Part shown: positions 17,481-24,817 of the stretch, one piece after another
Position numbering within the stretch: the stretch's first letter is position 1
Layout of the letters: every line of letters begins with the position of its first letter
Origin: an uncultured Lachnospiraceae bacterium
Lineage (GTDB): Bacteria > Bacillota > Clostridia > Lachnospirales > Lachnospiraceae
Length of the DNA stretch: 40,034 bases
Reading direction: 5' to 3'
Assembly (NCBI GenBank): GCA_910579935.1
Contig: CAJTVQ010000036.1
Location: forward strand, 1-40,034
Translations under genes and position numbers: made by a program
The notes under the pieces: generated by a model
The model's database searches: none
What the model was told of the DNA's origin: nothing
The model's input: the letters and a program-made list of their open reading frames with translations, nothing else

Positions 17481-18170
17481 TCACTGCATCAGAATCTTTC
17501 CAAGCGCTTCTACCGTATCCGCCACGTAATCCGCGCCTGCACGTTCCAGTTCGCCCTCTCCCGCATAACCGAAAGACACGCCTACCGTTACCAGCCCATA
17601 CTCTTTTCCGCCCTCAATGTCAAACTTCCTGTCCCCGACCATTACCGTGCCGTCCACATCCAAAGCCTGCGGCACGGCAGACACATTACCCTTGTCCGCC
17701 GCCCTCCCCAGCTGCCGCAGCGCTTCTTCCACCACTTCCTCTTTGCGTACCCTTGTCCCGTCCATGCAGCTTCCCACTACGACGGAAAAGTACTCCCGTA
17801 TCGCAAAATGCTCCAGAATCTGTTCCACAAATTCCTGCGGCTTACTGGAAGCCACCGCCATCACTTTCCCCTGTTCCCTGAGTGCTTTCAGCATCTGTGG
17901 AATTCCTTCATAAACCATGTTCTGGAAAATTCCTTTGGGCGTAAACCACTCCCTGTACTTTCCCACCGCTTCCTCCGCCTGCGCCTCGTCAAACCCATAA
18001 AATTCCATAAAACTGCCCTTTAACGGCGGTCCTATAAACGGCGTCAGCTTATCCAGGTCCGGCTCGTCAATGCCGAAATACTTTAACGCATACTGTACCG
18101 ATTTGGTAATTCCCTCTTTAGGGTCGGTTAACGTTCCGTCCAGATCAAACAATAGATATTTGTATTTCAT
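17481..18170 (-). CDS. HAD-superfamily phosphatase (phosphoglycolate phosphatase-like)
   Basis: A 229-residue subclass I HAD hydrolase. Motif I FDLDGTLTDP gives the nucleophile Asp9 and acid Asp11, motif II is ASSKP near residue 107, and motif IV VGDRKFDIEGG holds Asp180 and Asp184. The helical cap lies between motifs I and II, as in phosphoglycolate phosphatase and PpaX-type enzymes. Residues 155-173 form an insertion before motif IV that is longer than usual. Substrate not determined. AGGA lies nine bases upstream. First gene of a pair with the CPBP protease. Confidence 0.9.
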   Translation of the reverse strand: MKYKYLLFDLDGTLTDPKEGITKSVQYALKYFGIDEPDLDKLTPFIGPPLKGSFMEFYGFDEAQAEEAVGKYREWFTPKGIFQNMVYEGIPQMLKALREQGKVMAVASSKPQEFVEQILEHFAIREYFSVVVGSCMDGTRVRKEEVVEEALRQLGRAADKGNVSAVPQALDVDGTVMVGDRKFDIEGGKEYGLVTVGVSFGYAGEGELERAGADYVADTVEALGKILMQ

Positions 18171-18274
18171 ATTCTTTATTCCTTCCGTATCTTTATAATT
18201 ATCTTATCATAAAAAACAATGGTTGAAAAGAAGCCGGAGCGAATACTGACTTTGGCAGCCTCTGAAAAAAACAG

Positions 18275-18334
18275 TTGACACGAATCCGATATCGGACTAT
18301 AATACATTCTGCACCGCAATTACGAAATCGGACT
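18275..18334 (+). promoter_or_regulatory. Promoter and operator of the MarR-MATE operon
   Basis: TTGACA (18275-18280) and TATAAT (18298-18303) are perfect consensus with a 17-base spacer. The perfect palindrome TCCGATATCGGA (18285-18296) lies inside the spacer, and its half ATCGGACT recurs at 18327-18334 before the gene. A repressor bound here would block polymerase, so the MarR protein encoded next is likely to repress its own operon. Confidence 0.82.
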
Positions 18335-18350
18335 TATGGAGGAAACCACC

Positions 18351-18824
18351 ATGTATGAAAAACCGGAACGCGAACTTAAGGAATTTAATTATTTATATAG
18401 GGAAATGGACGGAATCTATCACAAACTGGCGCTTCATGCCGGATTATCCGACAGTGCGTTTTATATTTTATACTGCATCATAGAATTCGGAGACGGCTGT
18501 CTGCAAAGAGATATTGCGGAGCATTATTATATCAGCAAGCAGACTGTCAACTCTTCCATTAAAAACCTGGAAGCCAGGGGCTATCTTACCTTAATACGGG
18601 GAAAAGGACGGGATATGCATCTTCAGCTGACACAGGACGGACAGCGGTTTGCGGATGAATATATTACTCCGGTATTTACTGCGGAAAACAGGGTTTTTTC
18701 GGAAATGAGCACAGAAGAAACCCGCCAGCTTCTTGCACTGACGAAAAAATACACGGAACTGCTGCGCAAAAATACAGGGGAAATTCTGGAATCCCCGAAA
18801 GAAAAGGAGGCGGAACACACATGA
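18351..18824 (+). CDS. MarR-family transcriptional regulator
   Basis: A 157-residue winged-helix regulator: QRDIAEHYYISKQTVNSSIK is the recognition region and LIRGKGRDMHLQLTQDG the wing. MarR proteins usually repress efflux genes and release DNA when they bind a small aromatic or drug-like ligand. The ATG at 18351, with GGAGG eight bases upstream, is preferred over the in-frame ATG at 18336, which overlaps that site. Its stop overlaps the MATE gene start as ATGA, so it probably senses a substrate of that pump. Confidence 0.92.
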   Translation: MYEKPERELKEFNYLYREMDGIYHKLALHAGLSDSAFYILYCIIEFGDGCLQRDIAEHYYISKQTVNSSIKNLEARGYLTLIRGKGRDMHLQLTQDGQRFADEYITPVFTAENRVFSEMSTEETRQLLALTKKYTELLRKNTGEILESPKEKEAEHT

Positions 18825-20239
18825 CACTATGGGAATCAAACAGGAAAAACCGGCAGGAAAGAAGACCGCCGGCAAAAAAAATCAGAACAGGAGCCGGCCG
18901 CGGGGAAAACCGCATCCAGCTATCCGACCATTTTACCTACGGACGGCTGCTGCGTTTTGTCCTCTCACCGGTCTTAATGATGATGTTTACCTCCCTGTAC
19001 AGCATTGTGGACGGCTTTTTCGTATCAAACTTTGTCGGCAAAACCCCTTTTGCAGCCGTCAATCTGATCATGCCTGTCGCCATGGCTCTGGGAACCGTCG
19101 GTTTCATGATCGGCACCGGCGGAAGCGCCCTGGTTTCCATGACTCTGGGACAGGGAAAAAAAGAACTGGCAAACCAGTACTTTTCCCTCCTGGTTTATAC
19201 CTCCGCCGGCTTCAGTCTCTTCCTGTCCATCCTCGGCTTCCTCTTTACCCCGCAGATATCCGCCGCCCTGGGTGCGGAAGGCGAACTGCTGGACAACTGC
19301 ATCCTGTATGGGCGGATTCTGTTCCTCTCCACGATGCCCTTCGTCCTGCAGAATGTATTCAACAGCTTTTTTGTAACAGCGGAAAAGCCGGAACTAAGCC
19401 TGAAAATATCCGTTTCTGCCGGATGCACCAATATTGTTTTGGACTTCCTTTTTATTGCCGTTTTCCATTGGGGCATTGCAGGCGCGGCAATTGCCACCGG
19501 CATGGGACAGATTGTGGGCGGCCTGATTCCGCTCCTCTATTTTTCCAGAAAAAATGACAGTCTCCTGCGGCTGACAAAAACGAAATTCACGGGAAGCATA
19601 CTGGTAAAAACCTGTATCAACGGCTCCTCGGAAATGGTTTCCAACCTCTCCGCTTCCATCGTCAATATCCTGTACAACTTCCAGCTGATGCACATCGCGG
19701 GGGAAAACGGTGTTGCCGCTTACGGCATTATCATGTATGTCAATTTTATATTTATGGCGGTTTATCTTGGCTATTCCATCGGCAGCTCCCCCATTGTCAG
19801 CTATCACTACGGAGCGGGAAACGAGAGCGAATTGCAGAACCTGTTCCGCAAAGGCTGGATACTGATGGGAGGCGGCGGGATCCTCCTCACCCTGCTGGCG
19901 GAACTGCTGAACCAGCCTCTGGTTAAAATTTTTGCGGGTTATGACGCAGAACTGTCCGCCCTCACCAGCCACGGCTTCCGTCTGTATGCCCTTGCCTTCC
20001 TGCTGATGGGCATTAACATATGGGGTTCCGCTTTCTTTACGGCGCTGAACAACGGCGCGGTTTCCGCTGCCATCTCCTTTCTGCGAAGCCTGATCTTCCA
20101 GATAGCCGCCGTTTTCCTCCTGCCCCTTATTCTCGGCATTGACGGAATCTGGCTGGCAATCGTGGCGGCGGAACTAATGGCAGTTCTCCTGACAGTCTGC
20201 TTCTTTGCCGCAAAGCGAAAACAATATCATTATTTTTAA
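18821..20239 (+). CDS. MATE-family multidrug efflux transporter
   Basis: A 472-residue membrane protein with about 12 helices in two similar halves, of the MATE type (FVLSPVLMMMFTSLYSIVDG, MIGTGGSALVSMTLGQGK, and the second-half SIGSSPIVSYHYGAG). Such pumps export drugs and metabolites with Na+ or H+. The N-terminus up to residue 35 is charged and seems to be an unconserved extension before the first helix. It overlaps the MarR gene by four bases. Confidence 0.94.
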   Translation: MTLWESNRKNRQERRPPAKKIRTGAGRGENRIQLSDHFTYGRLLRFVLSPVLMMMFTSLYSIVDGFFVSNFVGKTPFAAVNLIMPVAMALGTVGFMIGTGGSALVSMTLGQGKKELANQYFSLLVYTSAGFSLFLSILGFLFTPQISAALGAEGELLDNCILYGRILFLSTMPFVLQNVFNSFFVTAEKPELSLKISVSAGCTNIVLDFLFIAVFHWGIAGAAIATGMGQIVGGLIPLLYFSRKNDSLLRLTKTKFTGSILVKTCINGSSEMVSNLSASIVNILYNFQLMHIAGENGVAAYGIIMYVNFIFMAVYLGYSIGSSPIVSYHYGAGNESELQNLFRKGWILMGGGGILLTLLAELLNQPLVKIFAGYDAELSALTSHGFRLYALAFLLMGINIWGSAFFTALNNGAVSAAISFLRSLIFQIAAVFLLPLILGIDGIWLAIVAAELMAVLLTVCFFAAKRKQYHYF

Positions 20240-20266
20240 CCCCTCTGTTAAGAACGCAGAAACCGG

Positions 20267-20316
20267 TTGACAACTTCTTTTATAGACAATATAATTAAAC
20301 TATAAGTTTAATTATA
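20267..20316 (+). promoter_or_regulatory. Promoter and 11-base-arm palindromic operator of the TetR-EFR1 operon
   Basis: TTGACA (20267-20272) and TATAAT (20290-20295) have a 17-base spacer. A perfect inverted repeat, TATAATTAAAC (20290-20300) and GTTTAATTATA (20306-20316) around five bases, starts on the -10 box and covers the likely transcription start. This is a typical TetR operator position and implies autorepression. Confidence 0.82.
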
Positions 20317-20330
20317 TTCAGGAGGCGGCA

Positions 20331-20984
20331 ATGGGACGAAGAAAAAAAGAACCCAAAAGCGTACACCGGAAAAACATTGCCGATGCTGCGTCCGTATTAT
20401 TCATGGAAAAAGGCATTACGGCGACTTCCATGGACGATATTGCAAAAGCAGCCGGATACAGCAAGGCAACTTTGTATGTATATTTTGAAAACAAAGAAGA
20501 AATTGTCGGTATTTTAGTGCTGGATAGTATGAAAAAGCTTTACAACTGCATAACTTCCGCCCTGGCACAGCAGGAATCCACCAAAACAAAATATGATCTC
20601 ATCTGCCGCGGACTGGTTCAGTATCAGGAAGAATTTCCTTTTTATTTCAAAATAGTACTGGATAAAATAAACATTAATTTTGAAGGGCAAGACTATCTGC
20701 CCGAAGAAAAGGCGACCTATCAGGTAGGAGAAGAAATAAACGAAAAAATGAAAGACTTTTTATTATCCGGCATGGAAAAGGGCGATTTACGCGGCAATCT
20801 GGAAATCATGCCCACAATCTTTCATTTTTGGGGTATGCTGTCGGGAATTATCCAGCTTGCCGCAAACAAAGAAGAATACATAGACCATGCCATGGGATTA
20901 TCTAAAGATCAGTTTTTGGAATATGGTTTTGACATGCTGTACCATTCGATCGCAAATACAGACAGCGCTTCTTACCCCGACTGA
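20331..20984 (+). CDS. TetR-family transcriptional regulator
   Basis: A 217-residue regulator with the TetR helix-turn-helix at residues 15-60 (ATSMDDIAKAAGYSKATLYV, then YFENKEEIVG), followed by a helical ligand-binding domain. AGGAGG lies five bases before the ATG. It is followed by the flavodoxin-ferredoxin gene 28 bases later and sits just after a palindromic operator, so it likely controls both. Confidence 0.93.
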   Translation: MGRRKKEPKSVHRKNIADAASVLFMEKGITATSMDDIAKAAGYSKATLYVYFENKEEIVGILVLDSMKKLYNCITSALAQQESTKTKYDLICRGLVQYQEEFPFYFKIVLDKININFEGQDYLPEEKATYQVGEEINEKMKDFLLSGMEKGDLRGNLEIMPTIFHFWGMLSGIIQLAANKEEYIDHAMGLSKDQFLEYGFDMLYHSIANTDSASYPD

Positions 20985-21012
20985 CGCCGCAGCGAAACGA
21001 AAGGAGAAACCC

Positions 21013-21777
21013 ATGATCGGCATCTATTTAAGCGGTACGGGAAACACAAAACACTGTACCGAAAAACTGGTACATTTACTGGATACAACAGCCATGGCAG
21101 TCCCCATGGAAGGAAAAGAAACAGCGGACTTATTGTCACAGCATGATTTTATTGTTTTGGCATATCCGGTACAATATTCCAATATCCCCGTTATGGTAAG
21201 AGACTTTATCAAAAACCATTCCGGCCTCTGGAAAGGCAAAAAGGTACTCTGCGTTGCTACCATGGCATTATTCAGCGGTGACGGCGCCGGCTGCTGCGCA
21301 CGGCTGCTAAAGAAATACGGTGCGGAAATCGCCGGCGGTCTGCATATCCGTATGCCCGATTCCATTGGCGATGTGAAACTTCTGAAAAAACCGGCCCCCA
21401 AAAATCAGGCGGCCATCCGTGCAGCCGACAAAAAAATAGAGAGATGTGCAGAAAAAATCCGGCACGGGAAATACCCGAAAGACGGTCTGTATTTTTATGA
21501 CCGGATAGCAGGCTTCGTTTGTCAGCGCCTTTGGTTTTCCAGCAAGACAAAGGACTATTCCGACCAGCTGAAAATCAGCAGTGCATGTACGGGCTGCGGA
21601 TTATGCACCCGCATCTGCCCCATGGGAAACCTTACGTTAAAGAATCAAAGGGCAGTCTCCGGAAACCGCTGTACCATGTGTTACCGCTGCATCAGCTCCT
21701 GTCCCGCACGGGCAATCACACTGTTGGGAGATACTGTTTTTGAACAATACCGGTTTGACAGGTACTCCCCAAAATAG
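21013..21777 (+). CDS. EFR1-family flavodoxin-ferredoxin fusion protein
   Basis: A 254-residue redox protein. Residues 1-150 are a flavodoxin-like domain (IYLSGTGNTKHCTEKL binds the FMN phosphate; AYPVQYSNIP), and the C-terminus has two 4Fe-4S motifs, CTGCGLCTRICP and CTMCYRCISSCP. The family (EFR1) is common in Clostridia; it probably carries low-potential electrons, partner unknown. The frame extends upstream to 20887, but the ATG at 21013 with GGAG six bases before it gives the correct flavodoxin start. It is the second gene of the TetR operon. Confidence 0.9.
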   Translation: MIGIYLSGTGNTKHCTEKLVHLLDTTAMAVPMEGKETADLLSQHDFIVLAYPVQYSNIPVMVRDFIKNHSGLWKGKKVLCVATMALFSGDGAGCCARLLKKYGAEIAGGLHIRMPDSIGDVKLLKKPAPKNQAAIRAADKKIERCAEKIRHGKYPKDGLYFYDRIAGFVCQRLWFSSKTKDYSDQLKISSACTGCGLCTRICPMGNLTLKNQRAVSGNRCTMCYRCISSCPARAITLLGDTVFEQYRFDRYSPK

Positions 21778-21807
21778 GTGCGGCAGGTAAAAAATGTCAC
21801 CTTTTTC

Positions 21808-21836
21808 TTGACACCTCATTCCCTCTGTGCTATTCT
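21808..21836 (+). promoter_or_regulatory. Promoter of the ABC-2 exporter operon
   Basis: TTGACA (21808-21813) and TATTCT (21831-21836) with a 17-base spacer, about 150 bases before the ATP-binding gene. The short inverted repeat AGGTG/CACCT with a T-run just before it may end the EFR1 transcript. Confidence 0.65.
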
Positions 21837-21848
21837 GAAATTCCTGTC

Positions 21849-21883
21849 GCCTTAGGAACCGATTTCTCAACAGTTCCTAAGGC
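21849..21883 (+). promoter_or_regulatory. Perfect 11-base inverted repeat in the ABC operon leader
   Basis: GCCTTAGGAAC (21849-21859) and GTTCCTAAGGC (21873-21883) enclose 13 bases. It begins 13 bases after the -10 box, so it covers or just follows the transcription start. It could be the operator of an unlinked repressor or an RNA hairpin; no T-run follows, so it is not a terminator. Confidence 0.6.
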
Positions 21884-21982
21884 ACAACACATACTTACCC
21901 ATGGTAATTCTTTGGCAAAATCCAACGATAACAGACCGGCTTGGCAAGATGTAACACACATTACTACCAGGAGGAAGCAGAC

Positions 21983-22771
21983 ATGATCACATTAGAACAT
22001 GTAAGCAAGACCTATAAGGTCTCTAAACGTGATGCCGGATTTTCTTCGGCATGGAAAGCTCTGTTCCATCAGGAATATGAGCACATTCACGCTCTGAACG
22101 ACGTATCATTTACCATCAAAGACGGGGAAATGGTGGGCTATATCGGGCCCAACGGCGCCGGAAAGAGTTCTACCATCAAAATCCTGAGCGGGATTCTCAC
22201 GCCGGACGGCGGCACCTGTCTCATCAACGGAATCACCCCTTGGAAAAACCGCATCGAACATACCCGCGGCATCGGCGTGGTCTTCGGACAGCGCACGCAG
22301 CTGTGGTGGGATGTGCCCGTGATGGATTCCTATGAACTGTTAAAGGAAATCTACCGGATCGATACCCATGCCTATCGGCAGAATCTGGAACGGCTCACTG
22401 ATATGCTGAATCTTTCGCAACTGCTGAAAACCCCTGCCAGACAACTTTCGCTGGGACAGAGAATGCGCTGTGAAATCGCCGCCTCCCTCTTGCATGATCC
22501 CCGTATTCTATTTTTGGACGAACCCACTATCGGGCTGGATGCCGTATCCAAACTGGCGGTGAGGGATTTTATCCGGCAGTTAAACAAAGAGAAGAATACC
22601 ACGGTCATACTGACGACACACGATATGCAGGATATCGAAGCGCTGACCAGCCGGATCATCCTGATCGGCAAGGGACAGATTTTACTGGACGGCACCATAG
22701 ATGACATCCGTCTGGACTATGACAGTACCGAAGAAGCGCTGGCTGCATTCTACCGCAGCCATGGGATTTAA
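21983..22771 (+). CDS. ABC transporter ATP-binding protein (ABC-2 exporter)
   Basis: A 262-residue ATPase with Walker A GPNGAGKSS (55-63), signature LSLGQRMR (155-162), Walker B ILFLDEP (175-181) and switch His213. The insertion at residues 15-35 and the WKNR and VVFGQRTQLWWD stretches are typical of ABC-2 ATPases that pair with two DUF990-type permeases. GGAGG is eight bases before the ATG at 21983; the frame's upstream ATG at 21941 has no such site. It heads a three-gene operon. Confidence 0.94.
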   Translation: MITLEHVSKTYKVSKRDAGFSSAWKALFHQEYEHIHALNDVSFTIKDGEMVGYIGPNGAGKSSTIKILSGILTPDGGTCLINGITPWKNRIEHTRGIGVVFGQRTQLWWDVPVMDSYELLKEIYRIDTHAYRQNLERLTDMLNLSQLLKTPARQLSLGQRMRCEIAASLLHDPRILFLDEPTIGLDAVSKLAVRDFIRQLNKEKNTTVILTTHDMQDIEALTSRIILIGKGQILLDGTIDDIRLDYDSTEEALAAFYRSHGI

Positions 22772-22784
22772 GGAGGTGCGGCAG

Positions 22785-23630
22785 ATGAAACAGATGAGTT
22801 TTAAAACCTTCCGCCCTTCCAGCCTGCGCAAATACGCAGCCTTTTTCCGGCTGCATTTCACCATGGGTCTGCAATACCGTACCGCGGCATTTGCAGGCAT
22901 TGCCACCCAGTTTGTATGGGGGAGCATGGAAATACTTATGTTCCGCGCGTTTTACCAGACGCCGGACAACGGCAGTTTTCCCATGACGCTTGAGGCAGCC
23001 AGCGCCTATGTATGGATGCAGCAGGCATTTCTCGCCCTGTTTATAGCATGGATGATGGACAATGAAATTTTTACCTGCATTATAGACGGCAATGTTTCCT
23101 ATGAATTATGCCGCCCCATCGACATTTACAACATGTGGTTTTCCCGCAGCATGGCAAGCCGCTGTTCCAAAGCGGTGCTGCGGTGTATGCCCATTCTGAT
23201 CGTGGCTGCCTTTCTCCCAAAACCTTACGGGCTGATGGCTCCGGTCAGCATACCGGCATTTATGCTGTTTTTGCTGACGCTTGCCGCGGGACTTGCCGTC
23301 ACGGTGGCTTTTTGTATGCTTATTTATATCAGCGCCTTTTTTACGCTGTCACCGGAGGGAATCCGCATGGTTTCCATGTCCGTCGTGGAATTTTTCTCCG
23401 GCGCGGTCATTCCCCTGCCCTTTTTTCCCGACCGCGTCAGGATGATCTTTGAACTGCTGCCGTTCGGTTCCATGCAGAATGTCCCCCTGCGCATTTACAG
23501 CGGGGATTTGGCCGGCGCAGCCATGGGACGGGCAATACTGGTACAGTTTCTCTGGCTGTCTGTACTGATTACCGTAGGGAAACTTCTGAATGCACTGGCG
23601 ATGCGCAAGATCACATTGCAGGGCGGCTGA
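22785..23630 (+). CDS. ABC-2 type permease, first subunit
   Basis: A 281-residue membrane protein with about six helices. PFGSMQNVPLRIYSG near residue 222 and the hydrophobic stretch SMSVVEFFSGAVIPLPFF are typical of ABC-2 family permeases of this three-gene type. AGGAGG lies eight bases before the ATG at 22785, 13 bases after the ATPase stop. Substrate unknown; gene groups like this export drugs, peptides or lipids. Confidence 0.85.
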   Translation: MKQMSFKTFRPSSLRKYAAFFRLHFTMGLQYRTAAFAGIATQFVWGSMEILMFRAFYQTPDNGSFPMTLEAASAYVWMQQAFLALFIAWMMDNEIFTCIIDGNVSYELCRPIDIYNMWFSRSMASRCSKAVLRCMPILIVAAFLPKPYGLMAPVSIPAFMLFLLTLAAGLAVTVAFCMLIYISAFFTLSPEGIRMVSMSVVEFFSGAVIPLPFFPDRVRMIFELLPFGSMQNVPLRIYSGDLAGAAMGRAILVQFLWLSVLITVGKLLNALAMRKITLQGG

Positions 23631-23649
23631 TACGGAATGGAGGCGCTTT

Positions 23650-24423
23650 ATGAAATTATATTGGAAATATTTTTTAATACAGCTCAAAAGCAAAATGGAA
23701 TATAAAACTTCGTTCGTTTTGACCTGCATCGGACAGTTTTTGGTATCCTTTAACGTGTTTCTCGGCGTATACTTTATGTTTCAGCGTTTTTCCTCGGTGC
23801 AGGGCTTTACTTATCAGGAAATACTGCTCTGCTTCGGTATCACTTTAATGGAATTCTCCCTTGCGGAATCCGTCGCCCGCGGTTTTGACCTTTTTTCCGT
23901 CCTGATCCGGAAAGGGGAATTTGACCGCATTATGGTGCGGCCACGCAATGAGATTCTCCAGGTGCTTGGAAGCCGCATGGAATTTACGCGTATCGGCAGG
24001 ATGCTGCAGGCGGCTGTCATGTTCACCTACGGCGTTTCGGTCAGCCATGTGGCATGGACTTTTCCGAAAGTACTTACCGTTATTTTCATGCTCATCGGCG
24101 GCACCGCCGTATTCAGCGGCATTTTCCTGCTCTTTGCTTCCGTCTGTTTCTTTACACTGGAAGGACTGGAAATTTTTAATATTTTCACGGACGGGGCAAG
24201 GGAATACGGAAAATATCCGGTCTGCATCTACGGCAAACGGGTACTGCAGATCTGTACTTTTGTCATTCCCTATGCATTGATACAGTATTACCCGCTTATG
24301 TTTCTGCTGGACAGGGGAAAAGAATGGTACGGACTGCTTCCCCTGGCAGCATGTCTGTTTCTGGTTCCCTGCTTTGCCTTGTGGAAATGCGGGGTCAGGC
24401 ATTATACTTCCTGTGGATCGTAG
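23650..24423 (+). CDS. ABC-2 type permease, second subunit
   Basis: A 257-residue membrane protein with about six helices, related in pattern to the preceding subunit. LVRKGEFDRIMVRP-like sequence (LIRKGEFDRIMVRPRN) between helices 2 and 3 is the hallmark of this permease group, as is the late FVIPYALIQYYPLMFLLD. GGAGG is six bases before the ATG at 23650. It completes the exporter with the ATPase and first permease. Confidence 0.86.
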   Translation: MKLYWKYFLIQLKSKMEYKTSFVLTCIGQFLVSFNVFLGVYFMFQRFSSVQGFTYQEILLCFGITLMEFSLAESVARGFDLFSVLIRKGEFDRIMVRPRNEILQVLGSRMEFTRIGRMLQAAVMFTYGVSVSHVAWTFPKVLTVIFMLIGGTAVFSGIFLLFASVCFFTLEGLEIFNIFTDGAREYGKYPVCIYGKRVLQICTFVIPYALIQYYPLMFLLDRGKEWYGLLPLAACLFLVPCFALWKCGVRHYTSCGS

Positions 24424-24484
24424 CAGGATTGCCGGTGCACACCTGAATCATTCGGACAAAATGCTTAAAGAAAGGACAATAAAA

Positions 24485-24793
24485 ATGTCCACAGTTCTGA
24501 CAGAAGATTTGATTTATGAAATACTTTCGGCCGTAGAGGAAATACCCTCAGGCAAAGTTGCCTCCTACGGCCAGATCGCAAAACTGATTGGCAGGGACAA
24601 AAATGCCAGGCTCGTAGGAAAAGTCTTAAGCCAGTCAGAATACTACGGGAAATACCCCTGCCACCGTGTCGTAAACCACGCGGGAAGACTGGCGCCCGGT
24701 TTTTATGCACAGAAAGAACTGCTGCTTGAAGAAGGCGTGGAATTTAAGGACAATACTCATGTGAATATGGCGAAGTGCCGGTGGGATTGCTGA
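24485..24793 (+). CDS. MGMT-family protein (O6-alkylguanine transferase-like)
   Basis: A 102-residue protein made of the MGMT C-terminal domain only: IPSGKVASYGQIAKLIG contains the DNA-contacting helix and YPCHRVVN the acceptor Cys59. The acceptor Cys is kept, unlike alkyltransferase-like proteins that carry Trp or Ala there, so it could accept alkyl groups, though the lack of the N-terminal domain leaves this open. AAAGGA is eight bases before the ATG at 24485. It follows the exporter by 61 bases. Confidence 0.88.
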   Translation: MSTVLTEDLIYEILSAVEEIPSGKVASYGQIAKLIGRDKNARLVGKVLSQSEYYGKYPCHRVVNHAGRLAPGFYAQKELLLEEGVEFKDNTHVNMAKCRWDC

Positions 24794-24817
24794 AAAACAG
24801 CAGTCCCGCCATGATAG

